Source: Cupriavidus pampae (GTDB lineage Bacteria; Pseudomonadota; Gammaproteobacteria; Burkholderiales; Burkholderiaceae). From it: a stretch of DNA of 64,000 bases. The stretch is taken from positions 310,001-374,000 of the forward strand of contig NZ_CAJZAG010000001.1 of assembly GCF_914271485.1 (NCBI RefSeq), read 5' to 3'. The notes beneath the pieces were generated by a model, which was not told the origin of the DNA, searched no databases, and worked only from the letters and a program-made list of their open reading frames with translations. The position numbers and the translations under genes are program-made. Shown here one piece after another: positions 44,642 through 64,000 of the stretch (position 1 is the first letter of the stretch; every line of letters begins with the position of its first letter).

Positions 44642-47600
44642 TGCGGCGCTACGAAGCATTGCCCGACGCCACCGGGCTGGAGATCGCGATCGTCGGCATG
44701 GCCGGGCGGTTCCCGGACGCGCCCGACGTGGACGCGCTGTGGCGCAATATCCGCGATGGCGTGGAGTCGGTGTCCACGTTCAGCGATGCGGACCTCGATG
44801 CGGCTGGTGTGCCGTCCGCCGTGCGGGCGGATGCGGCGTACGTCAACGCGGGCGTCCGCTTTATGGGCGCCGATCTGTTCGATGCGGCGTTCTTTGGCTA
44901 TTCGCCGCGCGAGGCGGAATCGCTCGATCCGCAACAGCGCATCTTCCTCGAATGCGCGTGGCATGCGCTCGAACATGCGGGCTACGATGCCTCGCGCTTG
45001 ACGGTGCCGGTGACGGTGCCGGTGGGCGTTTATGCGGGTTCCGGTGCCAATCTCTATCTGATGCGGCATCTGCTGCCGCGTTGCGAGTTGGGCGCGGGTG
45101 CCGGCATTGCCGAGCTGATCGGGCTGATGAACGGCAACGCCAACGATGCGCTGAGCACGCGCGTGGCGTACAAGCTGAATCTGCGCGGTCCGGCCGTAAC
45201 GGTGCAGACCGCGTGTTCGACGTCGCTGGTGGCGGTGCATATGGCCTGCGAGGCGCTGCTATCCGAAGCCTGCGATATGGCGCTGGCAGGCGGCGTGTGG
45301 CTGAACCTGCTGCAGGACGCGGGCTATCGTCATCAGGCCGGGGCGATCTTGTCCTCCGACGGTCATTGCCGTGCGTTTGATGCCAGTGCCGACGGTACCG
45401 TGCTGGGTAGTGGCGCCGGCATCGTCGTGCTCAAGCGGCTGGCGCAGGCGCTCGAGGATGGCGATACGATCCACGCGGTGATTCGCGCCACGGCCATCAA
45501 TAACGATGGCGCGGACAAGGTTGGCTATACCGCGCCGAGCGTGGCGGGGCAGGCTGACGTCATTCGCACCGCGCAGACGCTGGCTGATGTGTCGCCCGAT
45601 TCGATTGGCTATGTGGAAGCGCATGGCACGGGCACGACGCTCGGCGATCCGATCGAGATCGCCGCGCTGACGCAGGCGTTTCGTGGCGGCAGCGCGCGTC
45701 CGCAATCGTGCGCGGTGGGGTCGATCAAGACCAATATCGGCCACCTCGACGCCGCCGCGGGCGTGGCGGGACTGATCAAGACCGTGCAGGCGCTGCGGCA
45801 CCGTACGTTGCCGCCCAGCCTCAACTTTACGCAGCCGAATCCCCGCATCGACTTCGCGGCGAGCCCGTTCTACGTCAATACCCGCGCCGCGGCTTGGCCC
45901 GCTGGCCCGACTCCGCGTCGTGCAGGGGTGAGTTCGTTCGGCATGGGCGGTACCAATGCGCACGCGGTGCTCGAGGAAGCGCCGCCGCTGCGGCGTGCGG
46001 CCTCCGCGACCTCCGCGACCTCCGCGACCTCTAACGTGTCGCCGCAGCTGTTGCTGGTCTCGGCACGTAGCGATGCCGCCGTGGCGCAAGCCGCTGGCGC
46101 GCTGGGCGAGCATCTTGATCAGACGCCGGACCTCGCGCTTGGCGATGTCGCTCACACGCTCGCGGTGGGGCGTCGTCGATTTGCGCATCGTGCCGCCGTG
46201 GTGGCGTCCGATCTCGGGGCCGCCGCGCAGAGCTTGCGTACGCGCATCGCGCCGGACTACGTCAGTGGATCGGTATTGTCGGTGCAGCCCTCGGTAGCCT
46301 TTCTGTTCCCGGGGCAGGGCGCGCAACACGTGGATATGGCGCGCGCGCTGTACGAACGCGAGCCGCTGTTTCGTGCCACCGTGGATCGCTGCTGCGAGGC
46401 GCTGCGTGCCCCGCTGGGCGAGGATTTGCGTGCATGGCTCTATCCCGATGCCACGCTGGCAACGGAGGCCGCCGCGCAGTTGCAGCGCACGGCGCTGACG
46501 CAGCCGGCGCTGTTCGTCATCGAATATGCGCTGGCCACGTTGTGGATGGCCTGGGGCGTACGCCCCGATGCCATGCTCGGGCACAGCATCGGCGAGTACG
46601 TGGCCGCGTGCATTGCCGGCGTTTTCTCGCTCGACGATGCGCTGACGCTGGTGGCCGCGCGCGGCAAGTTGCTGCAGTCGACGGCGCCAGGCGCGATGCT
46701 CGCCGTCACGCTGCCGGAATCGGCGCTGGCACCGTATCTGGAAGGCGGCTGCGATCTTGCGGCGGTGAATGCGACCGCAAGCGACGCGTCGCTATGCGTG
46801 CTGTCCGGCACGCCGGCTGCTATTGCGGAGGCGGAGCGGCGCCTGACCGCCGAAGGCGTGGCGGTGCGCGCGTTGCACGTCTCGCATGCGTTTCACTCGG
46901 CGCTGCTCGACCCCGTGGTCGGCGAGTTCGAGGCGCTGGTCGCGCGCATGACGCTGAGCGCGCCGACCATCCCGTTCATCTCCAACGTCACTGGGCAATG
47001 GATCACCGAGGCCGAGGCCCGCAGCCCTCAGTATTGGGCGCGGCATCTGCGCGGCACGGTGCGCTTCGCCGATGGCCTCGACACGCTGCTGGACAAGGCC
47101 GATCGCATTGCCTTGGAGGTTGGCCCCGGCGATACGCTGGCGTCGCTGGTCAAGCGCCATGCCAAGGTCGGCACGCGTCCCGTGCTGGCGACGCAGGCGC
47201 ATCCGAAGCGCGCGGACTTGCAGGCCGATCAGCCGCTTCGTTGCCTGGCGCAGCTATGGGTGGCAGGCGTCGATATCGATGCCGCGTTGGCGGCGCGTGC
47301 GTTGCCGGCCGATGGTCACCAATACGGCCGCGTCCCATTGCCCACGTATCCGTTCGAACGCCAGTCCTACTGGGTACCGCTTCCCGATGCGACGGACAAC
47401 AAGCCAGCCCGCTCCACGACAGGGCCGCGCGACATCGCAGACTGGTTCCATGTGCCCGTGTTCCGTCGCTCGGTCTTGCCGACGATTGGTCAGGCCAAGG
47501 GTTGCACGCTTGTGCTTGGCGATGCGGGCAGCCTGTCGGACCGTTTGCTGCAAAAGCTGGCGTCGCATAACGCGGCGCGGGTGGTCAGCGTCGCGGCGGG

Positions 47601-49185
47601 TGCCGCGTTCGCCCGCGTCGACGCCCATCATTACGTCGCGCGCCCCGATTCCGCGCAAGACCTCGAACAGGTGCTACGCGCCATCGACGGCAGCGACATC
47701 GCGCACGTCTGCCATCTGTGGAGCCTCGGTGGCAACGGCTATCGCAGCGTACTGGCACTGGCACAAGCCCTCGATGCGACGGCGACACAGGCGGCCGTGC
47801 TGGTCGTCACCGATCAACTTGCAGACGTCACCGGCACAGAGGCGCTCGACCCGGAACGGGCCATGCTGCTGGGCCCGGCGCTGGTTATGCCTCAGGAAAT
47901 CGCAGGGGTGAGCTGCCGTCTGGTCGACGTCGAGCTGCCTGCATCGGGTAGCGCCGCCGAAACGCGCCTGGTCGCTCAGCTTTGCGCGGAGCTGCATAGC
48001 ACAGGAGATCACGCCGCCGATACGCTGCTCGCCTACCGCGGGCCGCATCGCTGGGTCCGCCACTACGAGCCTGCGGCCGATGCAGGCACCGCGCCGGCAA
48101 GGCTGCGTCAGAGCGGCGTCTACCTGATTACCGGCGGCCTTGGCGGCGTGGGCATGGCGCTTGCGCGGCATCTGGCGTCCCACTGGCAAGCACGGCTGGT
48201 ACTGGTGTCGCGTCATGCGGATCGCGACGATGCACCAGTATGTGAGGGCGCGGAGATTCTGCGGATCGCGGCCGACGTCACCGATCCGGCCTCGATTCGT
48301 GCCGCTGTCGCGCAGGCACGCGCGCATTTCGGCGCGCTGCACGGCGTGATCCACGCGGCCGGCGCCGTCGGCGACGGCATGATCGCGCGGCGATCCGAGG
48401 CGATCGCCGAGCAGGTGTTCGCACCAAAGATTGCCGGTACGCGCCATCTGATGGACGCGCTCGATGGCGACGCGCTGGACTTCCTGGTGCTCTGCTCATC
48501 GCTGGCCAGCATCGCGGGTGGTATCGGCCGCGTCGACTATGCCGCGGCCAATGCCTACCTCGATGCCTACGCCACGCTGCAATGGCGCACGCGTGGCTAT
48601 CCGGTGATTGCCGTCAACTGGGACGGCTGGCGCGACATCGGCATGGCGGCTGGCATCGCCTTGCCCGACGGCGTGGGCATTGCGCCGGAACAGGGCGGCA
48701 TGGCGCTCGAGCGCATCGTCAACGGACCTGCCGTGGCGCAGATGGTGGTGGTGACGACCGACCTCGAGAGCCGCCTGCGCGGACTCGATGCCGACGCGCT
48801 GGACGCCATCGACATCGGACAGCCCACCGCGCGCCCGCGTCATCCGCGCCCCGCGTTGCAGACGCCGTTCGTCATGCCCGCCGACGACCTCACGATCGGC
48901 CTGGCCGATCTGTGGGGCGACCTGCTCGGCGTCGATGGCGTGGGGCTGCACGACAACCTGTTCGAACTGGGCGGCGATTCGCTGCTCGCCATCCAGTTGC
49001 TCGCCCGCGTGCGGGCCGCGTGGGGCGTGAACGTGCATCCGTCCGCGTTCTTCCGGGAGCCGACCCTCGACGCGCTCGCGCTCCTCGTCGAGGGCCTGCT
49101 GATCGATGCCATCGCCACCGCTGATCCCGACGAGCCCGATGAGCCCAATCCGGTGCGGGAAGCCGCGCCTGCCGCAACCCTTTGA
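44641..49185 (+). CDS. Type I polyketide synthase KS-AT-KR-ACP
   Basis: Single polyketide module of 1,514 residues. Domains: KS (about 14-430; Cys192 in QTACSTS, HGTGTT, KTNIGH), AT (about 550-860; Ser649 in GHSIGEYV and HAFHS, the malonyl-CoA pattern), KR structural and catalytic parts (about 900-1340; GGLGGVG and the catalytic Tyr in [10 protein letters not shown]) and ACP (about 1420-1485; LGGDSLLA). There is no DH or ER, so the keto group is reduced to an alcohol. With the upstream Ser it should give a 4-amino-3,5-dihydroxypentanoate-like unit. A 9-bp tandem repeat in the KS-AT linker codes for [14 protein letters not shown] overlap with NRPS1. Confidence 0.95.
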   Translation: MRRYEALPDATGLEIAIVGMAGRFPDAPDVDALWRNIRDGVESVSTFSDADLDAAGVPSAVRADAAYVNAGVRFMGADLFDAAFFGYSPREAESLDPQQRIFLECAWHALEHAGYDASRLTVPVTVPVGVYAGSGANLYLMRHLLPRCELGAGAGIAELIGLMNGNANDALSTRVAYKLNLRGPAVTVQTACSTSLVAVHMACEALLSEACDMALAGGVWLNLLQDAGYRHQAGAILSSDGHCRAFDASADGTVLGSGAGIVVLKRLAQALEDGDTIHAVIRATAINNDGADKVGYTAPSVAGQADVIRTAQTLADVSPDSIGYVEAHGTGTTLGDPIEIAALTQAFRGGSARPQSCAVGSIKTNIGHLDAAAGVAGLIKTVQALRHRTLPPSLNFTQPNPRIDFAASPFYVNTRAAAWPAGPTPRRAGVSSFGMGGTNAHAVLEEAPPLRRAASATSATSATSNVSPQLLLVSARSDAAVAQAAGALGEHLDQTPDLALGDVAHTLAVGRRRFAHRAAVVASDLGAAAQSLRTRIAPDYVSGSVLSVQPSVAFLFPGQGAQHVDMARALYEREPLFRATVDRCCEALRAPLGEDLRAWLYPDATLATEAAAQLQRTALTQPALFVIEYALATLWMAWGVRPDAMLGHSIGEYVAACIAGVFSLDDALTLVAARGKLLQSTAPGAMLAVTLPESALAPYLEGGCDLAAVNATASDASLCVLSGTPAAIAEAERRLTAEGVAVRALHVSHAFHSALLDPVVGEFEALVARMTLSAPTIPFISNVTGQWITEAEARSPQYWARHLRGTVRFADGLDTLLDKADRIALEVGPGDTLASLVKRHAKVGTRPVLATQAHPKRADLQADQPLRCLAQLWVAGVDIDAALAARALPADGHQYGRVPLPTYPFERQSYWVPLPDATDNKPARSTTGPRDIADWFHVPVFRRSVLPTIGQAKGCTLVLGDAGSLSDRLLQKLASHNAARVVSVAAGAAFARVDAHHYVARPDSAQDLEQVLRAIDGSDIAHVCHLWSLGGNGYRSVLALAQALDATATQAAVLVVTDQLADVTGTEALDPERAMLLGPALVMPQEIAGVSCRLVDVELPASGSAAETRLVAQLCAELHSTGDHAADTLLAYRGPHRWVRHYEPAADAGTAPARLRQSGVYLITGGLGGVGMALARHLASHWQARLVLVSRHADRDDAPVCEGAEILRIAADVTDPASIRAAVAQARAHFGALHGVIHAAGAVGDGMIARRSEAIAEQVFAPKIAGTRHLMDALDGDALDFLVLCSSLASIAGGIGRVDYAAANAYLDAYATLQWRTRGYPVIAVNWDGWRDIGMAAGIALPDGVGIAPEQGGMALERIVNGPAVAQMVVVTTDLESRLRGLDADALDAIDIGQPTARPRHPRPALQTPFVMPADDLTIGLADLWGDLLGVDGVGLHDNLFELGGDSLLAIQLLARVRAAWGVNVHPSAFFREPTLDALALLVEGLLIDAIATADPDEPDEPNPVREAAPAATL
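46003..46029. repeat. Three-copy 9-bp in-frame repeat in the PKS linker
   Basis: TCCGCGACC is repeated three times (46003-46011, 46012-46020, 46021-46029), giving repeated SAT residues in the KS-AT linker. Confidence 0.85.
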
Positions 49186-49204
49186 CGCTAGCCAGCCCTT
49201 CGAT

Positions 49205-52200
49205 ATGCACGATCTTTCCGCTCGACGCGCCAGCCTGAGCCCGGCGCAGCTCGCGTTGCTACGCCAGCGCCTGCGTGGTGGTGGCGGCGCCGTGTCCACC
49301 GACCCCGGCATCGTGCCGCGTCCCGCCGATACCGCGATTCCGCTCTCGTTTGCCCAGCAACGGCTATGGCTCGCGTGGCAGCTGGACCCGCACAGCACGG
49401 CGTATCACCTCTGTGGCGGCCTGCGCTTTGCGGGCACGCTCGATGCCGATGCGCTGCGCCAGTGCATCGAAGCGATGGCCGCGCGCCACGAATCGCTGCG
49501 CACCGTGTTCCGACCCAATGCCGCGGGCGAACCCGAGCAGATCGTGCAGCCCACGTCCACGCTCACGCTGGAATGGGGCGTGACCGAGTTCGCCGGCGCG
49601 GATGGGCTGCAGGCTGCGGTACGCCGCATCTGCGATACCCCATTCGATCTGGCGCAGGGTCCGCTGATGCGTGCCGTGCTGTTCAAGACCGGCGATGCCG
49701 CGTACGAACTGATCGTGGTCATGCACCACATCGTCTCGGATGCATGGTCGACGCAACTGATCCTCGACGAGCTGGCCCGCGCCTATCGTGCGCGGCTGAG
49801 CGGCGCTAACGCATCGCTGACGCCACTGACCATCCAGTACGCGGATTACACCGTGTGGCAGCGCCAGTGGCTCGCCGAGGGCGAGGGCGCGCGACAGCTC
49901 GACTACTGGCGCACGCAGCTTGGCGGCGAGCATCCCGTGTTGCAGTTGCCGACCGATCGTCCGCGCCAGGCTACAGCAGGCTATCGCGCGGCGAATCATG
50001 TATTTGCGTTGCCGGCCGAGGTGCTGGCGCAGGCGCGGCAACGTGCGCAGACGGCCGATACCACGCTGTTCGCGGTATTGCTGGCGGCCTTTCAGGCGTT
50101 GCTGTCCCGCTATACCGCGGAGACGACGATTCGCGTCGGCGTGCCGTTCGCCAACCGCAATCGCGCGGAAACCGTGGGTGTGGTCGGCTTCTTTATCAAT
50201 ACGCAGGTGCTGCAGTCCACGGTTGGCATGCGGACCACGCTCGCGGCGTTGCTTGCGCAGGTGCGGGAGGCCTCGGCCGGTGCGCTGGCCAATCAGGACC
50301 TGCCGTTTGAACAGTTGGTGGAGGCGCTGCAGCCCGAACGCAGCCTGAACCATCACCCACTGTTTCAGGTCATGTTCAACCACGTGCGACGCGATGCGCG
50401 ATCGCTCGCCGAATGGCCGGGGCTGACGGTGACGCGGCTAGACCTTGCCCATCACGCCGCGCAGTTCGAGCTGATGCTGGAGTCGATCGAACAGGAGGAC
50501 GGGCAAGTCCAGCTGACGTTGCGCTATGCCGTCGAGTTGTTCGACGAAGCCAGTGTCGCGCGCATGGCTTCGCACTATGAGGCTTTGGTGCGGGCGTTGG
50601 CAGCGAACCCCGACACGATGATAGGCGACGTGAAGTTGCTGTCCGCAGCGGAATCCGCATTGCTGCGCGAGTGGAGCGAGAACACGACGGTCCACGAGGC
50701 GGTGGAACCTGTGCATCACCAGATCGAGCGCCGCGTGCGTGCGCAACCAGACGCGGTGGCGGTAGTGTTTGGCGACCAGTCGCTGACCTACGCCGCGCTC
50801 AATGCACGGGCCAATCGCCTCGCGCATCGTCTGATCGCGGAGGGCGTGCGCCCCGATATGCCGGTGGGCATTATCGCCGAGCGCTCGATCGAGATGGTGG
50901 TGGGCCTGCTCGCGATCATGAAGGCCGGCGGCGCTTATGTGCCGATCGACCCCGAGTATCCGCGCGACCGTATCGCGTACATGATCGAGAGCAGCGGCAT
51001 GACGCTGCTGCTGGGCCAGCCGCATCTGCGGCAACCGGGCGTGGCGTGGCTGTCGTTAGAAGATAACGACGATAGCGCAGACCACGATCCGCAGGTGCCG
51101 CTGCATGCCGAGCATCTTGCCTACGTGATCTTCACCTCGGGCTCGACCGGCAAGCCGAAGGGCGCAGCCAATCGCCATGGCGCGCTGAGCAACCGTATCG
51201 CATGGATGCAGCAGGCCTATGCGCTGACCGCGCACGACACCGTGCTGCAGAAGACGCCGTTCAGCTTCGACGTCTCGGTCTGGGAGTTCTTCTGGCCGCT
51301 GATGATCGGTGCACGACTTGTCGTGGCCAACCCGGGTGACCACCGCGATCCGGCCCGGCTGGTGGCACTGATCCGCGCGCATAACGTCAGCACGCTGCAC
51401 TTCGTACCCTCGATGCTGGGTGCTTTTATGGCGCACGACGGCGTCGACGCATGCACGAGCCTGCGCCGCATCGTGTGCAGCGGCGAGGCATTGCCGGCAG
51501 AGGTGCAGGGGCAAGTGCTCGCGCGCCTGCCGCGGGCCGCGCTGTACAACCTCTATGGCCCGACCGAAGCGGCGATCGACGTCACGCACTGGACCTGCCG
51601 CGATGACGGGCAGAGCCAGGTGGCGATCGGCCAGCCGATCTCGGGCATCCGCACCTATGTGCTGGACGGCAGCCTGAACCTGACCCCACGCGGTGTGGCG
51701 GGCGAGCTGTACCTCGGCGGGATCGGTCTCGCGCGCGGCTATCTGGGTCGTCCGGGCCTGAGCGCGGAGCGCTTCGTCGCCGATCCGTTCCAGACCGGCG
51801 AGCGTCTGTACCGCACCGGCGATCTGGTGAAGTGGCGCGCGGATGGCCAGATCGAGTATCTGGGCCGCATCGACCATCAGGTGAAGATCCGCGGGCTGCG
51901 GATCGAGCTGGGCGAGATCGAGGCGCAACTGCTGGCACAGCCCGAGGTGACCGAGGCAGTGGTAGTGGCACGCGACGGCACGCGCCTGATCGCGTATGTC
52001 GCCTGCTGCGCGCCGTTCGATGCGGAGACGATGCGGGCACGGCTGGGCGGCGTGCTGCCGGACTACATGGTGCCGGGCGCGCTGGTGGTGCTGGAGCGAC
52101 TGCCGCTGAACGCCAACGGCAAGATCGACCGCAAGGCGCTGCCCGAACCGCAGGCGCAGGCGCGCACGTACGAGGCGCCGCAGGGCGAGGTGGAGCAGGC

Positions 52201-52483
52201 GCTGGCGGCAGTGTGGGCGGAAGTGCTCGGCGTCGAGCGCACCGGGCAGATCGGTCGCCACGACAACTTCTTTGAACTCGGTGGCCACTCGCTGGCGCTG
52301 GTGCGCGTCAACGCGTTGCTGACCAGCCGCCACGGATGGGACGTTCCCATGCGTCAGCTCTTCGATCATCCCACCATCGCGGCCCTTGCGCCGCATGTCA
52401 CTGCAGAGCAGGGCGCCGGTCAGGGCGACCGGCAGCAGCGCCTGTCCCTGATGGATAGCCTGCTCAACGAACTCGAGGTGTAA
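49205..52483 (+). CDS. C-A-PCP nonribosomal peptide synthetase, Ser
   Basis: One elongation module, 1,092 residues: N-terminal linker, C (about 39-479; HHIVSDAWS intact), A (about 496-982) and PCP (about 997-1064; LGGHSLALV). The specificity residues read DVWHVSLIDK, a serine code. The frame is open from 49106 inside the PKS, but the ATG at 49205 ([19 protein letters not shown]) makes sense; it leaves 19 bp to the PKS stop. The A domain and linkers (from about 50,660 to 52,260) are a near copy of the Ser A domain in the next NRPS. Confidence 0.93.
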   Translation: MHDLSARRASLSPAQLALLRQRLRGGGGAVSTDPGIVPRPADTAIPLSFAQQRLWLAWQLDPHSTAYHLCGGLRFAGTLDADALRQCIEAMAARHESLRTVFRPNAAGEPEQIVQPTSTLTLEWGVTEFAGADGLQAAVRRICDTPFDLAQGPLMRAVLFKTGDAAYELIVVMHHIVSDAWSTQLILDELARAYRARLSGANASLTPLTIQYADYTVWQRQWLAEGEGARQLDYWRTQLGGEHPVLQLPTDRPRQATAGYRAANHVFALPAEVLAQARQRAQTADTTLFAVLLAAFQALLSRYTAETTIRVGVPFANRNRAETVGVVGFFINTQVLQSTVGMRTTLAALLAQVREASAGALANQDLPFEQLVEALQPERSLNHHPLFQVMFNHVRRDARSLAEWPGLTVTRLDLAHHAAQFELMLESIEQEDGQVQLTLRYAVELFDEASVARMASHYEALVRALAANPDTMIGDVKLLSAAESALLREWSENTTVHEAVEPVHHQIERRVRAQPDAVAVVFGDQSLTYAALNARANRLAHRLIAEGVRPDMPVGIIAERSIEMVVGLLAIMKAGGAYVPIDPEYPRDRIAYMIESSGMTLLLGQPHLRQPGVAWLSLEDNDDSADHDPQVPLHAEHLAYVIFTSGSTGKPKGAANRHGALSNRIAWMQQAYALTAHDTVLQKTPFSFDVSVWEFFWPLMIGARLVVANPGDHRDPARLVALIRAHNVSTLHFVPSMLGAFMAHDGVDACTSLRRIVCSGEALPAEVQGQVLARLPRAALYNLYGPTEAAIDVTHWTCRDDGQSQVAIGQPISGIRTYVLDGSLNLTPRGVAGELYLGGIGLARGYLGRPGLSAERFVADPFQTGERLYRTGDLVKWRADGQIEYLGRIDHQVKIRGLRIELGEIEAQLLAQPEVTEAVVVARDGTRLIAYVACCAPFDAETMRARLGGVLPDYMVPGALVVLERLPLNANGKIDRKALPEPQAQARTYEAPQGEVEQALAAVWAEVLGVERTGQIGRHDNFFELGGHSLALVRVNALLTSRHGWDVPMRQLFDHPTIAALAPHVTAEQGAGQGDRQQRLSLMDSLLNELEV
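50662..52264. repeat. Copy 1 of the duplicated Ser A-domain segment
   Basis: Aligns without gaps at a fixed offset of 6,480 bp with 57,142-58,744. Over 1,560 bp (50,701-52,260) I counted about 52 mismatches by eye, about 96.7% identity; flanks drop sharply on both sides. The segment covers the whole A domain and the start of the PCP linker. Confidence 0.9.
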
Positions 52484-52486
52484 GTC

Positions 52487-64000
<11,514 letters not shown>

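Overview
The window is high-GC DNA from a beta-proteobacterium, most likely Burkholderiaceae close to Cupriavidus or Ralstonia. The evidence is the gene order DUF4149 / yhbY / rlmE-ftsH-folP-glmM / pstSCAB-phoU-phoB-phoR / ppk-ppx, a second infA-type IF-1 gene, and codon use rich in G/C third positions. The genus is inferred from gene order and protein style, not from a search.

Positions 1-25,600 are largely conserved chromosome: RNA maturation (yhbY, rlmE), membrane proteolysis (ftsH), folate and cell-wall precursors (folP, glmM), the phosphate transporter and its two-component system (pstS to phoR), polyphosphate metabolism (ppk, ppx), an OlsB-type ornithine-lipid acyltransferase, sixA, infA, tRNA-Pro and tRNA-Arg, and a GGDEF protein. 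A chaperone-usher fimbrial operon (usher, chaperone, one subunit) sits between phoR and ppk. Candidate PhoB sites with 11-bp-spaced TGTCA-type half-sites lie before pstS (two), ppk (one) and the olsB-like gene (four half-sites), so much of this block reads as one phosphate-starvation neighbourhood.

From 25,624 to the right edge the window holds an accessory siderophore island that begins about 45 bp after tRNA-Arg. Regulation and uptake are on the minus strand: a FecI-FecR-TonB receptor (with STN signalling domain) set under a probable Fur box, a PvdS/OrbS-like sigma factor with a tiny FecR-N-only partner, and a second receptor lacking the STN domain. Next come an HSL-type esterase (minus) and, on the plus strand, a PvdQ-like periplasmic acylase, an MbtH protein, a type II thioesterase, a Sfp-type phosphopantetheinyl transferase, a TauD/SyrP-like dioxygenase, and an assembly line.

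The assembly line reads FAAL-ACP-C-A(Ser)-PCP, then KS-AT(malonyl)-KR-ACP, then C-A(Ser)-PCP, then a giant NRPS C-A(Asp)-PCP-C-A(Ser)-PCP-E-C-A(Asp)-PCP-E that runs off the edge. The predicted product is an N-acylated peptide-polyketide siderophore with beta-hydroxyaspartate ligands, in the style of the cupriachelin/taiwachelin/serobactin family. The PvdQ-like acylase raises the possibility that the acyl tail is removed in the periplasm. Two serine A domains, 6,480 bp apart, are about 97% identical over 1.6 kb, a clear trace of A-domain duplication or gene conversion.
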